This document shows, piece by piece, positions 63,101-64,000 of a DNA stretch of 64,000 bases. The number at the start of each line of letters is the position of its first letter. Position 1 is the first letter of the stretch. The translations under genes and the position numbers were made by a program. The stretch is from Nonomuraea turkmeniaca (GTDB lineage: Bacteria > Actinomycetota > Actinomycetes > Streptosporangiales > Streptosporangiaceae). The notes under the pieces are model-generated. The model made no database searches and was not told the origin of the DNA. It worked only from the letters and a program-made list of their open reading frames with translations. The DNA is taken from NCBI RefSeq assembly GCF_005889735.1, contig NZ_VCKY01000027.1, positions 1 through 64,000 of the forward strand, read 5' to 3'.

Positions 63101-64000
63101 AGGGCGTCAACGAGGACTGCGCCACCTGGCCGGACAGCATGGAGTGGAACGTCACCGGCATCGCGCAGGACTGGGCGTCTGGAGCGGCCAACCATGGCCT
63201 GGTGCTGAAGTCGCCCGGTGAGGCCAACGTCAGCAACTACCGGGTATTCACCTCCGCGGAAGAAACGGACTTCGCCAGTCCGCCAAAGCTGATCATCACC
63301 AGCAGCGGCCCGGCCTCCTCGCCCACGGTGAGCGGGCCGGCAATTACTCCCTCGCAGGTCGTGAACGGCACCACCATGGTGGGCTCACTCACGCCGCAAC
63401 TGGCCGCGACGGTCGCTGACACCGCTCCGGGCACACTGATCGGTCAGTTCGAGGTCGAGCACGATCCCATCGCGACCGGGCAGGGCACCGGCCAGATCTG
63501 GGCGGGCGATTCGGCCGCCGTCACCTCCGGAGGCCAGGCCATCGCGGCCGTACCCGTGGACAAGCTGTCCAACGGATGGAAGATCCGCTGGCGCGTTCGT
63601 GCCGTTAACGCCACCGCGACGACCACGTCGGCATGGTCGGAGTGGCAGAGCGCGACCGTGGCCGTGGCCACGACGGACCCGGCGGTGGGGACGTTCGAGG
63701 TCATCCCGTCGCAGCTGGTGAACGGCAAGACCGTCACGACGAGCCTGACGCCGACCCTGCGTGTGGTCGTCAACGGCCCGGAGGGGCAGCCGCTCAGGGC
63801 GGAGTTCGAGGTCGAGCACGACCCGGCCGCCGCCGGACAGGGCAGCGGCCAGATCTGGACCGGAGCCGTCGACGGCGTCGTCTCTGGTGGCCAGGCCGGC
63901 GTGCCCCTTCCCGAGGGCACGCTCAGCGACGGCTGGAGCGTCCGCTGGCGCGCCCGCGCCATCGCCGGACAGGCGGCCTCTCCCTGGGCGGACTGGCAGC
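60118..64000 (+). CDS. giant secreted DNRLRE-domain protein (5' part, runs off the window)
   Basis: GTG 60118 follows GAAAGG. The frame stays open for 1294 codons to the window edge. The signal peptide has a twin-Arg-rich basic head (MKTRRSASGLSARTRRR), then LITALTLPLSLMSAPAIA. A beta-rich module (KPVEVPSQFTETMKVWANPDG to a DNRLRE domain at about 306-512 with ADIARVYMKFDTT and VNHGMVLK-like strands) is repeated: a second copy starts at about 650 (KPVEVPEETSETSITYAQPDG) with a DNRLRE domain at about 895-1062. Two tandem Ig/FnIII-like repeats follow (FEVEHDPIATGQGTGQIW; FEVEHDPAAAGQGSGQIW). Such proteins usually continue into RHS repeats and a variable C-terminal toxin, which lies outside the window. 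Confidence 0.85.
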   Translation, partial: MKTRRSASGLSARTRRRAALITALTLPLSLMSAPAIAQGPTPPATPTSASTTPSGATSEPVLKTAWDKAAKSGKPVEVPSQFTETMKVWANPDGKNLRAELYTRPVQLKNPASGAWEPIDTSIVTRDGKLQASRVKTPLTFGGRGTKDLVSADGKHGKTGLGVTRALPEPKISGSAVTYPDAVAPGADLVVLAQADGFVSQVVFRQRPTGPVTVRLPLTLPEGTNFGKTPQGLPQLQDAKGEAKAAPIVLTATDAKVEAAPEQGRTSPVKARVETSGKTSELVFSPDEKFLADPAVTYPVTVAAASEWFGGGAPDDAWVSRNDPYNNNAAAGYLRAGTTSTSADIARVYMKFDTTDPVLQGATVHDADLRMWNYKSGGPNGELCGDPMGGSGIRAARVDSAWTLDGTIDSLDWYNQPSSTAAETVNRAGYNYDADPASWCAKDEELFYEVTAMTRAWIQQGVANHGMVLKAASETAAINWRQYYSSQFGGGDPYPGYRHPPALIIYYTPAPVRTTGFMIPYKEIPTVGDARDNSFPSTEELSAPLMTEDEVLAARESVPFDYSMEDSQLGLATPDDLTPEQWEEAVGATFVPDEVGRWKFNEGEGSTAVGTTPAGHDATLGSGTRWVAGKSGSALSNSPMARIAAAHRAVQQGKPVEVPEETSETSITYAQPDGKTFSTEITAGPARTKQNGSWVPIDTSLSNQDGVLSPKAIKSGIGVKVSNGGESPFVELTDAEGERYALSWPTPLPVPSVKGGVVTYADAAGKGADLVVTVLPTGFRHDVVLRERPAKPLELRIGVETTGLTLDEGKGGRLLLKDKAGKIVASAAQPTMWEKGARGVLPGADQAKVSTDVVTEDGRTELVLKPDHRFLTALDTVYPVRVDPTVALPLNHDVEVNSDNDADWPADPTASFLLAGTQTGGYKYRVHLKFDTAAVAGSTVTDAKLSMNTIDAQNCGATVGAGIQVARLTSAWDPDNVHWANKPALTTEDASTNTKGVNEDCATWPDSMEWNVTGIAQDWASGAANHGLVLKSPGEANVSNYRVFTSAEETDFASPPKLIITSSGPASSPTVSGPAITPSQVVNGTTMVGSLTPQLAATVADTAPGTLIGQFEVEHDPIATGQGTGQIWAGDSAAVTSGGQAIAAVPVDKLSNGWKIRWRVRAVNATATTTSAWSEWQSATVAVATTDPAVGTFEVIPSQLVNGKTVTTSLTPTLRVVVNGPEGQPLRAEFEVEHDPAAAGQGSGQIWTGAVDGVVSGGQAGVPLPEGTLSDGWSVRWRARAIAGQAASPWADWQ

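Overview
The window is high-GC DNA from a filamentous actinomycete. A Streptosporangiales-type organism (Nonomuraea, Streptosporangium, Actinomadura) is the best guess. The grounds are GTG and TTG starts, GC-rich third positions, an actinomycete integrative and conjugative element (AICE), a SARP-type regulator remnant, WXG100-type proteins, and the secreted RHS and DNRLRE giants. The genus cannot be fixed from the sequence alone. Nearly everything is accessory: secretion, interbacterial conflict, anti-phage defence and mobile-element genes, with no housekeeping operons.

Layout. (a) 1-9 kb: a secreted zinc-peptidase relative that has lost its zinc ligands, a frameshifted and truncated SARP regulator, a small secreted protein with tendamistat-like cysteine spacing, a one-TM protein with a paralogue 45 kb away, a WXG100-type secretion module (4.4-7.0 kb) and decayed genes. 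(b) 9.3-18.0 kb: a 2720-residue RHS polymorphic toxin with Hint and AHH-nuclease domains, plus its putative immunity gene. (c) 18.6-23.9 kb: a junction region with the 3' half of a tRNA-Arg(CCT) gene flanked by direct repeats, remnants of IS630- and IS701-type transposases, a restriction-endonuclease/STAND defence gene and a GNAT acetyltransferase. (d) 23.9-39.4 kb: a DNA phosphorothioation island. It has dndBCDE, divergent dndA, a frameshifted Dnd-associated methyltransferase, a DGQHR protein coupled to an HNH nuclease, and a convergent four-gene operon (PLD-helicase restriction enzyme, 70-residue protein, DndD-like ATPase, Dnd-associated protein 4). DndFGH is absent. (e) 39.8-49.5 kb: an AICE with NUDIX, GntR, XRE, KorSA-like repressor with two palindromic operators, SCO3933-type protein, FtsK-type Tra, DUF2637/Spd protein, small genes, Rep, Xis and Int. 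(f) 49.5-56.5 kb: the second one-TM paralogue, a frameshifted EEP-family gene, an orphan Pycsar-effector-like membrane protein, and a coupled pair made of a STAND ATPase-TPR-ADP-ribosylglycohydrolase fusion and a PfkB kinase. (g) 56.7-64 kb: a second WXG100-type module and the start of a giant DNRLRE-domain secreted protein that runs off the window.

Functionally the window looks like a defence and conflict island built around mobile-element junctions. The most promising undescribed unit is the STAND-TPR-ARH + PfkB operon at 52.2-56.5 kb, next to the Pycsar-like effector. Next is the unusual restriction arm of the phosphorothioate system. Several genes carry apparent single-base frameshifts, often near runs of G or C. 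Some of these may be sequencing errors, so the broken-gene calls are provisional.
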